Shown: piece by piece, positions 25,797-34,221 of the stretch
How positions within the stretch are numbered: the stretch's first letter is position 1
How the letters are laid out: each line of letters starts with the position of its first letter
Translations under genes and position numbers: made by a program
From: Alphaproteobacteria bacterium Ga0077535
Lineage (GTDB): Bacteria; Pseudomonadota; Alphaproteobacteria; Caulobacterales; Aquidulcibacteraceae
Assembly (NCBI GenBank): GCA_001464425.1
Contig: LNEK01000038.1
Location: forward strand, 29,476 to 93,475
DNA length: 64,000 nucleotides
Direction: 5' to 3'
The notes under the pieces: model-generated
Database searches by the model: none
Told to the model about the DNA's origin: nothing
What the model saw: the letters and a program-made list of their open reading frames with translations, nothing else

Positions 25797-26812
25797 GGCT
25801 GCAGCGGCCGGCCGTAGAGAACGAGCGCGTAATAGCACGGCGCGACGGTGCAGTTCTGCATCACGGCTTGCGCGGTGAACGGGCCGCTCCATTGGGGGGC
25901 CACCGATACGATCGGCGTCGCATCGGGCAAGATATCCTGCGAGATGAGGTTATTGTTCTGATCGTAGAGGATCATGTTGAAGTCTGCGCAATCATTGTCG
26001 CAGACGCCGATGATCCGATACTCGCCGCCAGCTTCTAGCGTCACCGGTACGTTGGTCACTTCACCTGGCTGCAGCTGCCCGCTTACGGGCGGGGCCAATT
26101 GCTGAAAGCCTTGCGCTGCCAAGTGCTGCTCGGCTTGCGCAAGGCGGGCGAGGATCTGTTGCTCGTAGTTTACAGCGCCGGGCGTTTGGGCGGTGGGGCC
26201 TGAGGCGGATTGGATTTGCGCAGGTTGTGGCGCGGCTTGCTCGCTGCCTTGGATAATCGCGCCGAGCGCGCCCAGCACGACTACGGTGGCGGCGACGCCG
26301 CCGCCAACCCAAACCCAGGGCGATATGCTCTTCTTTTCTGGCGCGCTTGGAGGCGTGACTTGCGCAGACTGGGGTGGCGGGGCGTAGACCGGCTGCGGCG
26401 GCGGCGCGACGGGCGCTGGGCCGGTTTGCGCCACACGCGAGATGGCGTCGACAATGCGCCGCCAGCCGGCGTCATTCTGATCGCCATTCCAGTTCGACAG
26501 ATCGGCGGTCTGCACTTCGCCGAACCCAAATGGCGGCGACGCGCCATCGATGGACACGGGGATCAGCAGCCCTTTGTCACGCGCGAGGCGCGCCTCTTCG
26601 CGCACCGATTGCGATTTCGTCGAGAGCTGGCTCCACAACACGATCAGCGCTTTGCACTGGCTGAGCTTCAGCTCGATGTGGTCCGCCCAGGTGGCGCCAG
26701 GCGGAATTTCATTATCCCAGAAGACGTCGAGGCCGGCCTGCTCCAGCGCCTGCGCGACCTGACGGGCGCGCACGGCGTCCTCGCGGGCGTAAGATAGGAA
26801 TACATCGGCCAT
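25793..26812 (-). CDS. TIR-domain membrane protein with extracytoplasmic Cys-rich domain
   Basis: A 339-residue protein; start at ATG 26812 (MADVFLSYAREDA). It has a TIR_2 domain (1-128) with FLSYARED, FWDNEIPPG, ALIVLWSQ and the conserved acidic SVREEA (Glu72/Glu73, the catalytic Glu position of TIR NADases). A Pro-rich linker (131-160), one transmembrane helix (about 166-186), and an external domain with Cys271, Cys275, Cys321 and Cys326 follow. TIR domains hydrolyse NAD+ in many bacterial defence proteins. Here the layout suggests an external sensor driving a cytoplasmic TIR. Its neighbour at 26868 has a closely similar TIR. Confidence 0.9.
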   Translation of the reverse strand: MADVFLSYAREDAVRARQVAQALEQAGLDVFWDNEIPPGATWADHIELKLSQCKALIVLWSQLSTKSQSVREEARLARDKGLLIPVSIDGASPPFGFGEVQTADLSNWNGDQNDAGWRRIVDAISRVAQTGPAPVAPPPQPVYAPPPQSAQVTPPSAPEKKSISPWVWVGGGVAATVVVLGALGAIIQGSEQAAPQPAQIQSASGPTAQTPGAVNYEQQILARLAQAEQHLAAQGFQQLAPPVSGQLQPGEVTNVPVTLEAGGEYRIIGVCDNDCADFNMILYDQNNNLISQDILPDATPIVSVAPQWSGPFTAQAVMQNCTVAPCYYALVLYGRPLQP

Positions 26813-26867
26813 CGGGTCCCCTCCTCGCACCGTCCTAGCAGGAGCGAAGGCCGAATTTAAACCCGCT

Positions 26868-27845
26868 TCAGGCAGCAGCCTTCGGATCAGGCCCGTAAGT
26901 GTTAGGTCCTGGTGTTCCCGGCATCACGCCAATGACGATCGCCGCGGCGACTGCGGCCAAGGAGAGCAGCGACGCAAGCATCGCGAGCGCCCCGCCGTCG
27001 ACCGACATAACGCCGGCAACGATGCTGCCGCCGGCTACACCGGCGGCGATCCAACCGCTCTTGTTGATATCGTGGAGCCGCCGCGCGAGCACGCTTACGC
27101 CCGGCGCAAGCAAAGCAAGCCACACAGCGCCAGTGATGATCGGATTGGCCGGCGCGCCGGTGTAATCGAGGCCGAAGCTGGAATCGATCATGACAGCCAC
27201 GACCAGCGACACGATGCTGAACAGCGCCCACCACCAATACTCGGCCCGGCGCGCCCGGCCTTGGCCGTTTGCGTAGAGGCGAAAGCACTTCTTGATGTAG
27301 TCGAGCGGCGACATCTCACGTGCGGCTGCCGTGCTCGATGACCCGCCGGCCGCCATGGCCGCGACTGCAGGCTCGGAAGGACGCCACGCGGGCGGCGGCT
27401 GGATTGGCGGTTGCTGCACTGGCGGCGCAGCGCGCGGCGGCGGCGCCGCATCTGGCCCGCGCACCGTCGCGTACACAGCCTGCGCGAACCGCGTCCAATT
27501 CTGATCGTTGTAATCGCCGCGCCACTGGGTGAGATCGGCGGTCTGCACTTCACCAAAGCCGAACGGCAGTGGCGTCGCTTCGATCAGCGCCGGGATGAGC
27601 CGCGACTTGTCGCGTGCGATCCGCGCTTCTTCGCGCACGTAGTGCGAGCGCGTCGAGTGCGCGCTCCACAACACGATAGCAGCTTTGCTGTTGACCAACT
27701 TGGCTTCGATAAAGTCAGCCCAGGTTTGACCGGGCGGGATATCCGTATCCCAGAACGCCTCAAGGCCCATCGCCGACAAGCCCTGCGCAATGCGCAAAGC
27801 AGTCTCGCGATCCTCGCGCGCATAGGAAATGAAGACGTCTGCCAT
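26868..27845 (-). CDS. TIR-DUF805 fusion membrane protein
   Basis: A 325-residue protein from ATG 27845. The TIR_2 domain (1-128) is co-linear with the neighbour, including FISYARED, FWDTDIPPG, AAIVLWSAH and HYVREEARIARDK (Glu72/Glu73) and PFGFGEVQTADL. A Pro-rich linker (132-158) leads to a DUF805 domain (about 178-325) with SPLDYIKKCFRLYANGQGRARRAEYWWW and four transmembrane helices. So one TIR is fused to a different membrane module. A prophage or immune role is possible but unproven. It lies 56 bases before the second TIR gene on the same strand. Confidence 0.9.
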   Translation of the reverse strand: MADVFISYAREDRETALRIAQGLSAMGLEAFWDTDIPPGQTWADFIEAKLVNSKAAIVLWSAHSTRSHYVREEARIARDKSRLIPALIEATPLPFGFGEVQTADLTQWRGDYNDQNWTRFAQAVYATVRGPDAAPPPRAAPPVQQPPIQPPPAWRPSEPAVAAMAAGGSSSTAAAREMSPLDYIKKCFRLYANGQGRARRAEYWWWALFSIVSLVVAVMIDSSFGLDYTGAPANPIITGAVWLALLAPGVSVLARRLHDINKSGWIAAGVAGGSIVAGVMSVDGGALAMLASLLSLAAVAAAIVIGVMPGTPGPNTYGPDPKAAA

Positions 27846-27933
27846 AGGAGCCTCACGCACCGCGGATGGCGCAAGGCTAGTCTGATTTGCAGCTAGGTTT
27901 GAATTTTATTGCGGTCATATCGACCGCGGAACG

Positions 27934-28122
27934 TCACCGTCCGAGGTGGCGGATGACGCCATCGGCGCTAGCAATGGTGACCGCCTTAAACCCAGCGTAA
28001 CGCGGCGGCTCGGCTTGGGCTGGATCGAATGACATGAACGCCATCGCCGTCAGCGCGATGACCATCACCCCGGCAACGATGCCGGAAAATAAGCCTGCGC
28101 GGTATTCACGATCGTCAGTCAT
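27934..28122 (-). CDS. Small single-span membrane protein
   Basis: A 62-residue protein from ATG 28122 (MTDDREYRAG), with one hydrophobic helix (about 11-30) and a polar C-terminus containing PPRYAGFKAVTIASADGVIRHLGR. The charged N-terminus and single helix suggest N-in topology. The longer frame upstream is non-coding by composition. No family recognised. It is upstream of the TIR pair on the same strand. Confidence 0.55.
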   Translation of the reverse strand: MTDDREYRAGLFSGIVAGVMVIALTAMAFMSFDPAQAEPPRYAGFKAVTIASADGVIRHLGR

Positions 28123-28180
28123 CCAAAAGCTCCGCAAGGACAACAGGCTCGGGAGTCTGAAGTTCCCTATGACAGACGAA

Positions 28181-28618
28181 CTAGAGCGGCGCGCAATAAA
28201 CGAGACTGGTTCCTTGTTGCCAAGGGCCACCGGAAATCATCATCGCGCGTGCGGATTCCGCGAATGAAAGGTTAATCGTGTGCGGAGTGGGCGGGCCTAC
28301 CGCCGTGCACGTGGCTGCAATCTCGTAGCCAGTGTTAGTCTGCCTCACGTCGTTGAAGCTGCAGGCGACTTCGCCGAGCGTGGTGATCTGGCGTTCTTGG
28401 AAGCGCCAAGCAGGCTCTGCACACCCCTCGGCGCTGGTTGCCCACAGACCGACATAACGCGGCTGCGACGCACTCGGCGGCGGCAGCGTGTCGGGGAGCG
28501 GTTGGGCCTCTCCGACCTGGGCTGCGGCCTCAGGGTCCGGCGGCGGATCGACCGCTTCAGTGCAGGCGAGCATGGAGACGGCGCAGGCGCCGACCGCGAT
28601 CAAACGGACTAATCTCAT
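28181..28618 (-). CDS. Predicted lipoprotein of unknown function
   Basis: A 145-residue protein with a lipobox ending in Cys19 (SMLAC), a Pro-rich stretch (PPPDPEAAAQ...PLPDTLPPPS), and a compact domain with four or more Cys (AEGCAEPAWRF, VACSFND, ATCTAVG, VYCAPL) probably forming disulfides. A periplasmic lipoprotein is likely. No family recognised. The gene is divergent from uvrD. Confidence 0.72.
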   Translation of the reverse strand: MRLVRLIAVGACAVSMLACTEAVDPPPDPEAAAQVGEAQPLPDTLPPPSASQPRYVGLWATSAEGCAEPAWRFQERQITTLGEVACSFNDVRQTNTGYEIAATCTAVGPPTPHTINLSFAESARAMMISGGPWQQGTSLVYCAPL

Positions 28619-28746
28619 ACGGGACTAACAACCGCACGTAGCTCCTGTTCCGCGCCCTCGCATCCGGGCCGCGCCGGCACTATGTTCCCGCTTCGTGCTA
28701 AGCTGCGCGCGTTAATCCGCGAATCGAGGGCAGAACGCCGCCGTAC

Positions 28747-31122
28747 ATGTCTGATCAATTGCCGATCTCTCAGCGCGCCATGGCCGCGCCCCCCTACGTC
28801 GCGTCGCTCAATCCGGAGCAGCGTGCGGCGGTGGAGGCGCTCGATGGCCCGGTGCTGGTGCTTGCTGGCGCCGGCACAGGAAAGACGCGCGTGCTGACGA
28901 CGCGGCTTGCACATCTGCTTTCGACCGGACGCGCCAAGCCGTGGGGCGTGCTGGCGGTCACCTTCACTAACAAGGCGTCGCGCGAAATGCGTGAGCGGGT
29001 TGAGAAATTGCTCGGCCCCGGCGGCGGCGGTTTACCTTGGCTCGGCACGTTTCACTCGATCAGCGCCCGCATGCTGCGCACGCACGCCGAACTGGTCGGC
29101 CTCAAGAACAATTTCTCGATCCTCGACACGGACGATCAGGTTCGGTTGCTGAAGCAGATCATCGACGCCGAAGGCATCGATGAAAAACGCTGGCCGGGCC
29201 GGCAACTCGCTGGGCTGATCGACGGCTGGAAGAACCGTGCGCTAACGCCGGAGAAAGCGCCGAAGAACGAGGCGTTTCATTTCGCAGATGGCGCGGGCCT
29301 GAAGCTCTACGCGATCTACCAAGCGCGGCTGAAGATTCTGAACGCTTGCGATTTCGGCGATCTGCTGCTGCACATGATCGACATCTTCCAGCGCCATCCA
29401 GATGTGCTGGAGACCTACCACCGCAAAATCACGCACATGATGGTGGACGAATATCAGGACACCAACGTCGCTCAGTATTTGTGGCTGCGCTTGCTGGCGC
29501 AGGCTTCGAAGAATCTGTGCGTGGTTGGCGACGACGATCAGTCGATCTACGGCTGGCGGGGCGCCGAGGTCGATAACATCCTGCGCTTCGAGCATGATTT
29601 TCCGGGCGCTGTCGTGGTGCGGCTGGAGCGCAATTATCGCTCGACGGGCCATATCCTCGCCGCCGCTTCCCATCTGATCGCGAACAATCGCGGCCGGCTG
29701 GGCAAAACGCTCTTCACCGACGATGAGGAAGGCCACCGCGTTAAAGTCCGCGGCGTCTGGGATGGCGAAGGCGAAGCGCGGCTCATCGGCGACGATATCG
29801 AGCAATGGGTGCAGTCAAACCGATCCTACGGCGAGTGCGCGGTTTTGGTGCGCGCGGCGTGGCAGATGCGGGCGTTTGAAGAACGCTTCTTGATGCTGCG
29901 CATTCCATACAAAGTCATCGGCGGCCCGCGCTTCTTCGAGCGCGCCGAAATTCGCGACGTGCACGCATACCTGCGCCTGATCCGTTCCGAGGATGACGAT
30001 CTCGCTTTTGAGCGCATCGTCAATCAGCCGAAGCGCGGCATTGGCGAAGGCACGGTGCAGAAGCTGCACGGATATGCGGGCAAGCCGCCAGTGCGGTTCG
30101 TGACCGATAACGGGCCCCTCTTCGACGCTGACACCGGCGAAGTCGTGACCGAGGAGCCGGAGGCGCCGGGCGGCGCGACGCGTTTCCGCACTCTGATCGG
30201 CGCGGCGCGGGAGATGATCCTCACCGATGATCTGCCGCTGAAAGCGCGCACGGCGCTGCGCAGCTTCCTCACGGACCGAGATCGCTGGCGCGAACAGGCG
30301 CGCACGATGAGCCACGTCGAGCTTGCGGAAATCGTGCTCGATGAGAGCGGCTACACTGAAATGCTGCGCAACGATAAGTCGCCGCAAGCGCAGACGCGGC
30401 TCGAAAACTTGAAGGAACTGGTCCAGTCGATGGCCCAGTACGACACGCTGGAAGCGTATCTCGAACACGTCTCGCTGGTGCTCGATATTGAGTCCGAAAG
30501 CGAAGGCGAGAACGTCCAGCTCTCGACGCTGCACGCAGCCAAGGGCCTGGAGTTTCCGCTCGTGTTCTTGCCGGGTTGGGAAGAAGAGGTGTTCCCTTCC
30601 AAGCGCTCGATCGATGAGAGCGGCGAGAAGGGTTTGGAAGAAGAGCGCCGGCTTGCGTATGTCGGCATCACGCGGGCGCGGGAGAGTGCGCGCATTTCGT
30701 TTGTGGCGAACCGGCAGATTTATGGGCGCTGGCAAACGGTGCTGCCGTCGCGCTTTATCGATGAGCTGCCCGCCAAAAGCGTCGATGCGGTGAGCGAGAC
30801 CGGCTACGGCATGCAGGCGCCGGGCGTGCGCGATATGGCGGTGGAGCCCTTCTCGTCCGGCTACCAATCGCCGGGCTGGCGGCGCGCGCAGGAGCGCGGC
30901 GCGTTTACCTCAAAGCCGCCGATGATCGATGGCGAAGCGCGGCTGGTGGCGCGCAGCGGCGGCGACGATTCCAGCTATTCCCGCGGCGATCGCATCTTCC
31001 ACGAAAAGTTTGGTTACGGGCGGGTGCGTTCGGTTGAAGGCAACAAGCTGACGGTCGATTTCGACAAAGCCGGGGAAAAGCGCGTCATCGATAGTTTCGT
31101 GCGCCCTGCGAGCGCAGCGTGA
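28747..31122 (+). CDS. UvrD/PcrA-family DNA helicase (3'-5')
   Basis: A 791-residue superfamily 1A helicase. Walker A is GAGTGKT (41-47), motif Ia is AVTFTNKASREMRERV, Walker B is MMVDEYQDTN, motif III is VVGDDDQSIYGWRGA, motif IV is ERNYRST, motif V is LSTLHAAKGLEFPLVF, and motif VI is RRLAYVGITRAR. The C-terminal GDRIFHEKFGYGRV...VDFDKAGEKRVIDSFV is the Tudor-like tail seen in UvrD/PcrA. It unwinds DNA in excision and mismatch repair and strips RecA or RNA polymerase. UvrD cannot be separated from Rep/PcrA from sequence alone. The stop overlaps the next lipoprotein start. Confidence 0.94.
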   Translation: MSDQLPISQRAMAAPPYVASLNPEQRAAVEALDGPVLVLAGAGTGKTRVLTTRLAHLLSTGRAKPWGVLAVTFTNKASREMRERVEKLLGPGGGGLPWLGTFHSISARMLRTHAELVGLKNNFSILDTDDQVRLLKQIIDAEGIDEKRWPGRQLAGLIDGWKNRALTPEKAPKNEAFHFADGAGLKLYAIYQARLKILNACDFGDLLLHMIDIFQRHPDVLETYHRKITHMMVDEYQDTNVAQYLWLRLLAQASKNLCVVGDDDQSIYGWRGAEVDNILRFEHDFPGAVVVRLERNYRSTGHILAAASHLIANNRGRLGKTLFTDDEEGHRVKVRGVWDGEGEARLIGDDIEQWVQSNRSYGECAVLVRAAWQMRAFEERFLMLRIPYKVIGGPRFFERAEIRDVHAYLRLIRSEDDDLAFERIVNQPKRGIGEGTVQKLHGYAGKPPVRFVTDNGPLFDADTGEVVTEEPEAPGGATRFRTLIGAAREMILTDDLPLKARTALRSFLTDRDRWREQARTMSHVELAEIVLDESGYTEMLRNDKSPQAQTRLENLKELVQSMAQYDTLEAYLEHVSLVLDIESESEGENVQLSTLHAAKGLEFPLVFLPGWEEEVFPSKRSIDESGEKGLEEERRLAYVGITRARESARISFVANRQIYGRWQTVLPSRFIDELPAKSVDAVSETGYGMQAPGVRDMAVEPFSSGYQSPGWRRAQERGAFTSKPPMIDGEARLVARSGGDDSSYSRGDRIFHEKFGYGRVRSVEGNKLTVDFDKAGEKRVIDSFVRPASAA

Positions 31123-31477
31123 AAGCGTACCTCGTTGCCTTTATCGTCCTAACCGCGACGCTCAGCGCATCATGCGCCACTTCCTCACTTACCCGCGGAA
31201 ACTGCATAGGCGACAACGACCGCCGTCCCTGGCGGCGGATTGGAGCGCCGGAACAGGCAGGCGCTTATCGAACCATAGCTGACGCCAATCCTGGCCTCGT
31301 CGGTGGGTGGCATGCACGGGAGAACTCTGGTTCGAACTTCCGACGGGTGAAGTGACGCTCTGCCGGATCGGCGACCACGCCTCACCTCTCCATGCACCAT
31401 CGGGCGTAACATGGGAGTTCAATGCCAATGGGACGTGGGATGACGTCGAACCGAGCATTTGGATTACCACTAGGTGA
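31119..31477 (+). pseudogene. Small lipoprotein gene with an internal frameshift
   Basis: The frame starts at GTG 31119, overlapping the uvrD stop. It encodes a lipoprotein signal (Cys19 in LSASC), then RRIGAPEQAGAYRTIADANPGLVGGWHAR, and fails near 31318. A frame shifted by one base (ELWFELPTGEVTLCRIGDHAS ... SIWITTR) continues as sensible protein to TGA at 31475-31477. A one-base shift at about 31315-31325 restores a product of about 119 residues. It could be a real lesion or a sequence error. Family unknown. Confidence 0.6.
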
Positions 31478-31628
31478 CGGTGCGGCAGCATCACGCAATG
31501 ACGCTCTCGGTTAATAAGGTTCACGTCGCGCGCCTGGAGCCCCAATCACTTAACCACACTGCAAGCTAACTTCGGCTGTCGCGATTGTGCGGTGGACGCC
31601 GCGCCCCGAGAGGCGTAGCGCATTTCGC

Positions 31629-32357
31629 ATGGCGCTAGCAGCGGTGGCATCGATGGAAGCTGGCTGGGATAGCATCCGGCACTGGTTCAGCAATAAGCTG
31701 GATCGGGTCATTGAGTATGCGCAGTTCCTCTACGTCCAGCGGGTGAGCGGATTTACCGTCTCCGGCGCGCCGGAATTTGAAGCATCGGCGGTGCCATTCT
31801 TCTTGGAGCTGCTGACTGGGGCCGCGACGTATCTCGAGTTCGGGATGGGCGGCTCGACGGTGCTGGCGGCATTGCACGGCGTACGTTTCGTGTCGGTCGA
31901 TTCCGATCCGTATTTCAAACGCGCGGTCGAGCGGAAGATCGAAGAAGACGGCAATGCCGATCCGGAAACGCAAACCCTGATACATGCCGATATCGGCCCC
32001 ACCGAAGCTTGGGGCACGCCGGTCCTGCGGACGCCGACGCCCGCTCGCGTTGCCAACTGGCGCAACTATCTCGAAGCGCCTTGGGCGGCGATGAAGGACG
32101 AGCCAGGGCCGTACCTGGTCCTGGTTGATGGCCGCTTCCGCGTCGCCTGCGCGCTGACCGCCGCGAAGAATTTGGACGCAGCCCAAACGCGCATTCTGAT
32201 CGATGATTACGAGGGCCGCGATCACTACCGCGTCGTCGAACGGCACCTCGAACTGAAAGAACGCCGCGGGCGTGTGGCCTTGTTCACGCCGCGCGCTGAT
32301 ATCGATGCAAGCGCGCTGGACGCTGACATCGAACGCTACAGCGCCGATTGGCGCTGA
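31629..32357 (+). CDS. SAM-dependent methyltransferase-like protein
   Basis: About 242 residues from ATG 31629 (an in-frame GTG at 31587 would add 14 residues; neither has a clear Shine-Dalgarno). It has a Rossmann-like core: TYLEFGMGGSTVLAAL (motif I position), VRFVSVDSDPYF (acidic residue after strand 2), and GPYLVLVDGRFRVACALTA. These match a methyltransferase-fold protein of unknown substrate. The N-terminal helical segment is distinct. It is near the frameshifted lipoprotein but not clearly linked to it. Confidence 0.7.
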   Translation: MALAAVASMEAGWDSIRHWFSNKLDRVIEYAQFLYVQRVSGFTVSGAPEFEASAVPFFLELLTGAATYLEFGMGGSTVLAALHGVRFVSVDSDPYFKRAVERKIEEDGNADPETQTLIHADIGPTEAWGTPVLRTPTPARVANWRNYLEAPWAAMKDEPGPYLVLVDGRFRVACALTAAKNLDAAQTRILIDDYEGRDHYRVVERHLELKERRGRVALFTPRADIDASALDADIERYSADWR

Positions 32358-32366
32358 GCTTCAGGC

Positions 32367-32720
32367 TCAATCGTCGTCGTCATCATCGTCGTCGTCATCA
32401 TCGCGCGCATTTAGTGCTGCGATGGACTTCCCGCGCAGCGCGTTGGCGCTCACGCGGCTGACCGATGATGATTTGTCGGCGTTGGCCGCCGCGCCGGTGG
32501 CGCGCGAAGCACTCCGCTCTCCACCCTCAACTGAAGCGACGGAAGGCGCCGCCGCCGGACGCGCAGCTGGCGCCTCCGCAGGGCGAACCTCTGCGGCATT
32601 GGCGACTTCGATCACCTCGGCCCCACCAGGGGTCAGCGCATAGTGCGCGACTGCGGCGGCGCCGAACGCGAACAGGCACGCCGTGCCCAGGCTTGCCGCC
32701 AGGAAACCCGGCTTCTTCAT
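32367..32720 (-). CDS. Exported protein with an 11-aspartate C-terminal tail
   Basis: A 117-residue protein with an N-terminal membrane or signal segment (3-25), an Ala/Pro/Glu-rich low-complexity middle (about 38-80), a Ser/Arg/Ala region (81-106), and residues 107-117 all Asp, coded by GAC GAC GAC GAT GAT repeats. Such a tail would bind Ca2+ or other cations or act as an electrostatic tether. No family recognised. The trinucleotide repeat is prone to length changes. It is a convergent partner of the methyltransferase gene. Confidence 0.7.
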   Translation of the reverse strand: MKKPGFLAASLGTACLFAFGAAAVAHYALTPGGAEVIEVANAAEVRPAEAPAARPAAAPSVASVEGGERSASRATGAAANADKSSSVSRVSANALRGKSIAALNARDDDDDDDDDDD

Positions 32721-32827
32721 GATCTTGCTCCCTCGGGCCGAACCAGAACGCCGCGCGGCTGAATAGCAGCTGAACCAACGCCAAGCCCAGTTCCATTTGG
32801 GGCGACGGACCTCTATGCCAAGCGCCG

Positions 32828-33673
32828 ATGTTGCTCCTGACCGCCCTCGGCACGCAGACCCAGATCCGCGCCGCCGCCGATGAACTCGATCGCCACGATC
32901 CCTCGCCCGCCGACGCGGTGAGCTGGTTCGAGGAAAAGCCGGGCAAGTTCCGCATCGAGATTTACGTGCCCACCAAGCAGGACGCGGCGAGCGCTGAAGC
33001 GATCGTCGGCGCGGCTGCGCCAGAGCTGCATTTGAAGCAGAAGAAGGTGAAAGCGGCCGATTGGGTGGCGATGTCGCTCGAAGGGCTGCCCGCGGTGCGT
33101 GCGGGGCGCTTCGTCGTCGCAGGCGCGCATGCGTTGATGGGCGAGAACAACGGCCGCACCAAGATTTGGATCGAGGCCAGCGAAGCGTTCGGCACCGGCC
33201 ACCATGGCACGACATGGGGCTGCTTGATGGCGCTCGAAAGCGTGCTGCGCGAGCGGCGGGTGAACAGCGTGCTCGATGTTGGCGCGGGCTCCGGGGTGCT
33301 GGCGATCGCGGCGGCAAAGCTTGGCGCCGAAGCGCTGGCGATCGAGATCGATCATCGCGCCGCGGCGATCGCAGAGATCAACGCACGGCAGAACAAGGTC
33401 GCGCAGCGCATGCAGGTGATCGCCGGCGACGGCGCGCGCTACATCGCGGGCAAGCAGTTTGACCTGGTGTTCGCCAATATCTTGATGCGGCCATTGATCA
33501 AGCTCGCGCCGCGGCTCGTGCCAGCTGTTGCGCCGGACGGCACGCTGATCCTCTCCGGCCTGCTGCGCACGCAAGCGCCCTTGGTGCGTGAAGCTTACGC
33601 CAATCGCGGCATGATCCTGGAAAAACAGATTCCGAAAGAAGCTTGGATGACGCTGGTGTGGCGCAAGCCTTGA
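32828..33673 (+). CDS. prmA: Ribosomal protein L11 methyltransferase-like (PrmA family)
   Basis: A 281-residue methyltransferase. N-terminal substrate domain (about 1-100) with SWFEEKPGKFRIEIYV, then EASEAFGTGHHGTTWGCLMAL, SVLDVGAGSGVLAIAAAKLGA (SAM-binding motif I), AIEIDHRAAAIAEIN, and FANILMRPLIKLAPRL (the N-ILxxPL post-motif typical of PrmA). It trimethylates ribosomal protein L11 in the cytoplasm. The alphaproteobacterial homolog is shorter in its N-terminal domain than E. coli. An upstream out-of-frame ATG (32815) is ignored. Confidence 0.9.
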   Translation: MLLLTALGTQTQIRAAADELDRHDPSPADAVSWFEEKPGKFRIEIYVPTKQDAASAEAIVGAAAPELHLKQKKVKAADWVAMSLEGLPAVRAGRFVVAGAHALMGENNGRTKIWIEASEAFGTGHHGTTWGCLMALESVLRERRVNSVLDVGAGSGVLAIAAAKLGAEALAIEIDHRAAAIAEINARQNKVAQRMQVIAGDGARYIAGKQFDLVFANILMRPLIKLAPRLVPAVAPDGTLILSGLLRTQAPLVREAYANRGMILEKQIPKEAWMTLVWRKP

Positions 33674-33717
33674 CCGCCCGCCCCTCGCCGGTAATTTCGC
33701 ACCGGGGAGGATGCATC

Positions 33718-34221
33718 ATGAGCAGGTTTACCGTTTTCGCGGCGTTTCTGGCGCTGGCGCTTTTCGCAGCGCCGCCGAGTTTTGCTCAGACGGCGCGTCC
33801 GTTCGATCTCGCGCAATTGACACCGGAGGTTCGCGCATCCGTTGAGGCCGCGCGTGCGGCGCAGACACGTGCGCTCATGGCGGCGGCGCGCTCGCAAGCG
33901 GATGGCCCTGGCCACATCCGGTTCACGGGCACTGGCGGCGACACCTACAACGGCGAATGCAATCCGTGCGGCGTCGATAGCCCGCAGCGCCATGGCGTTG
34001 GTCTGCTCTCCTGGCCCGATGGTGAAATCTATGCGGGCGAGCACATGCGCGGCGGCAATGGCGGCTTCAAACACGGCCACGGCGTTTACACGTTTATGAA
34101 TGGCACCGTGTTCGAAGGCGAGTACAGCCGCGATCAATATAGCGGTTATGGCGTGTTCTGGGCGGCAGACGGCCAACTCGTGGATCAGGGACGGTTCGTG
34201 AACGGCGAACTCGTGCGCTGA
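33718..34221 (+). CDS. Exported MORN-repeat protein
   Basis: A 167-residue protein from ATG 33718, with GGGGAGG about 7 bases before it. Signal peptide (cut near Ala23), then a helical stretch rich in Ala and Arg, and MORN-type repeats: HGVGLLSWPDGEIYAGEH, HGHGVYTFMNGTVFEGEY and YSGYGVFWAADGQLVDQGRF. MORN repeats are beta hairpins that bind lipids or proteins. Two Cys in GECNPCGV may form a disulfide. It is 44 bases after prmA, so it may share its transcript. Confidence 0.8.
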   Translation: MSRFTVFAAFLALALFAAPPSFAQTARPFDLAQLTPEVRASVEAARAAQTRALMAAARSQADGPGHIRFTGTGGDTYNGECNPCGVDSPQRHGVGLLSWPDGEIYAGEHMRGGNGGFKHGHGVYTFMNGTVFEGEYSRDQYSGYGVFWAADGQLVDQGRFVNGELVR

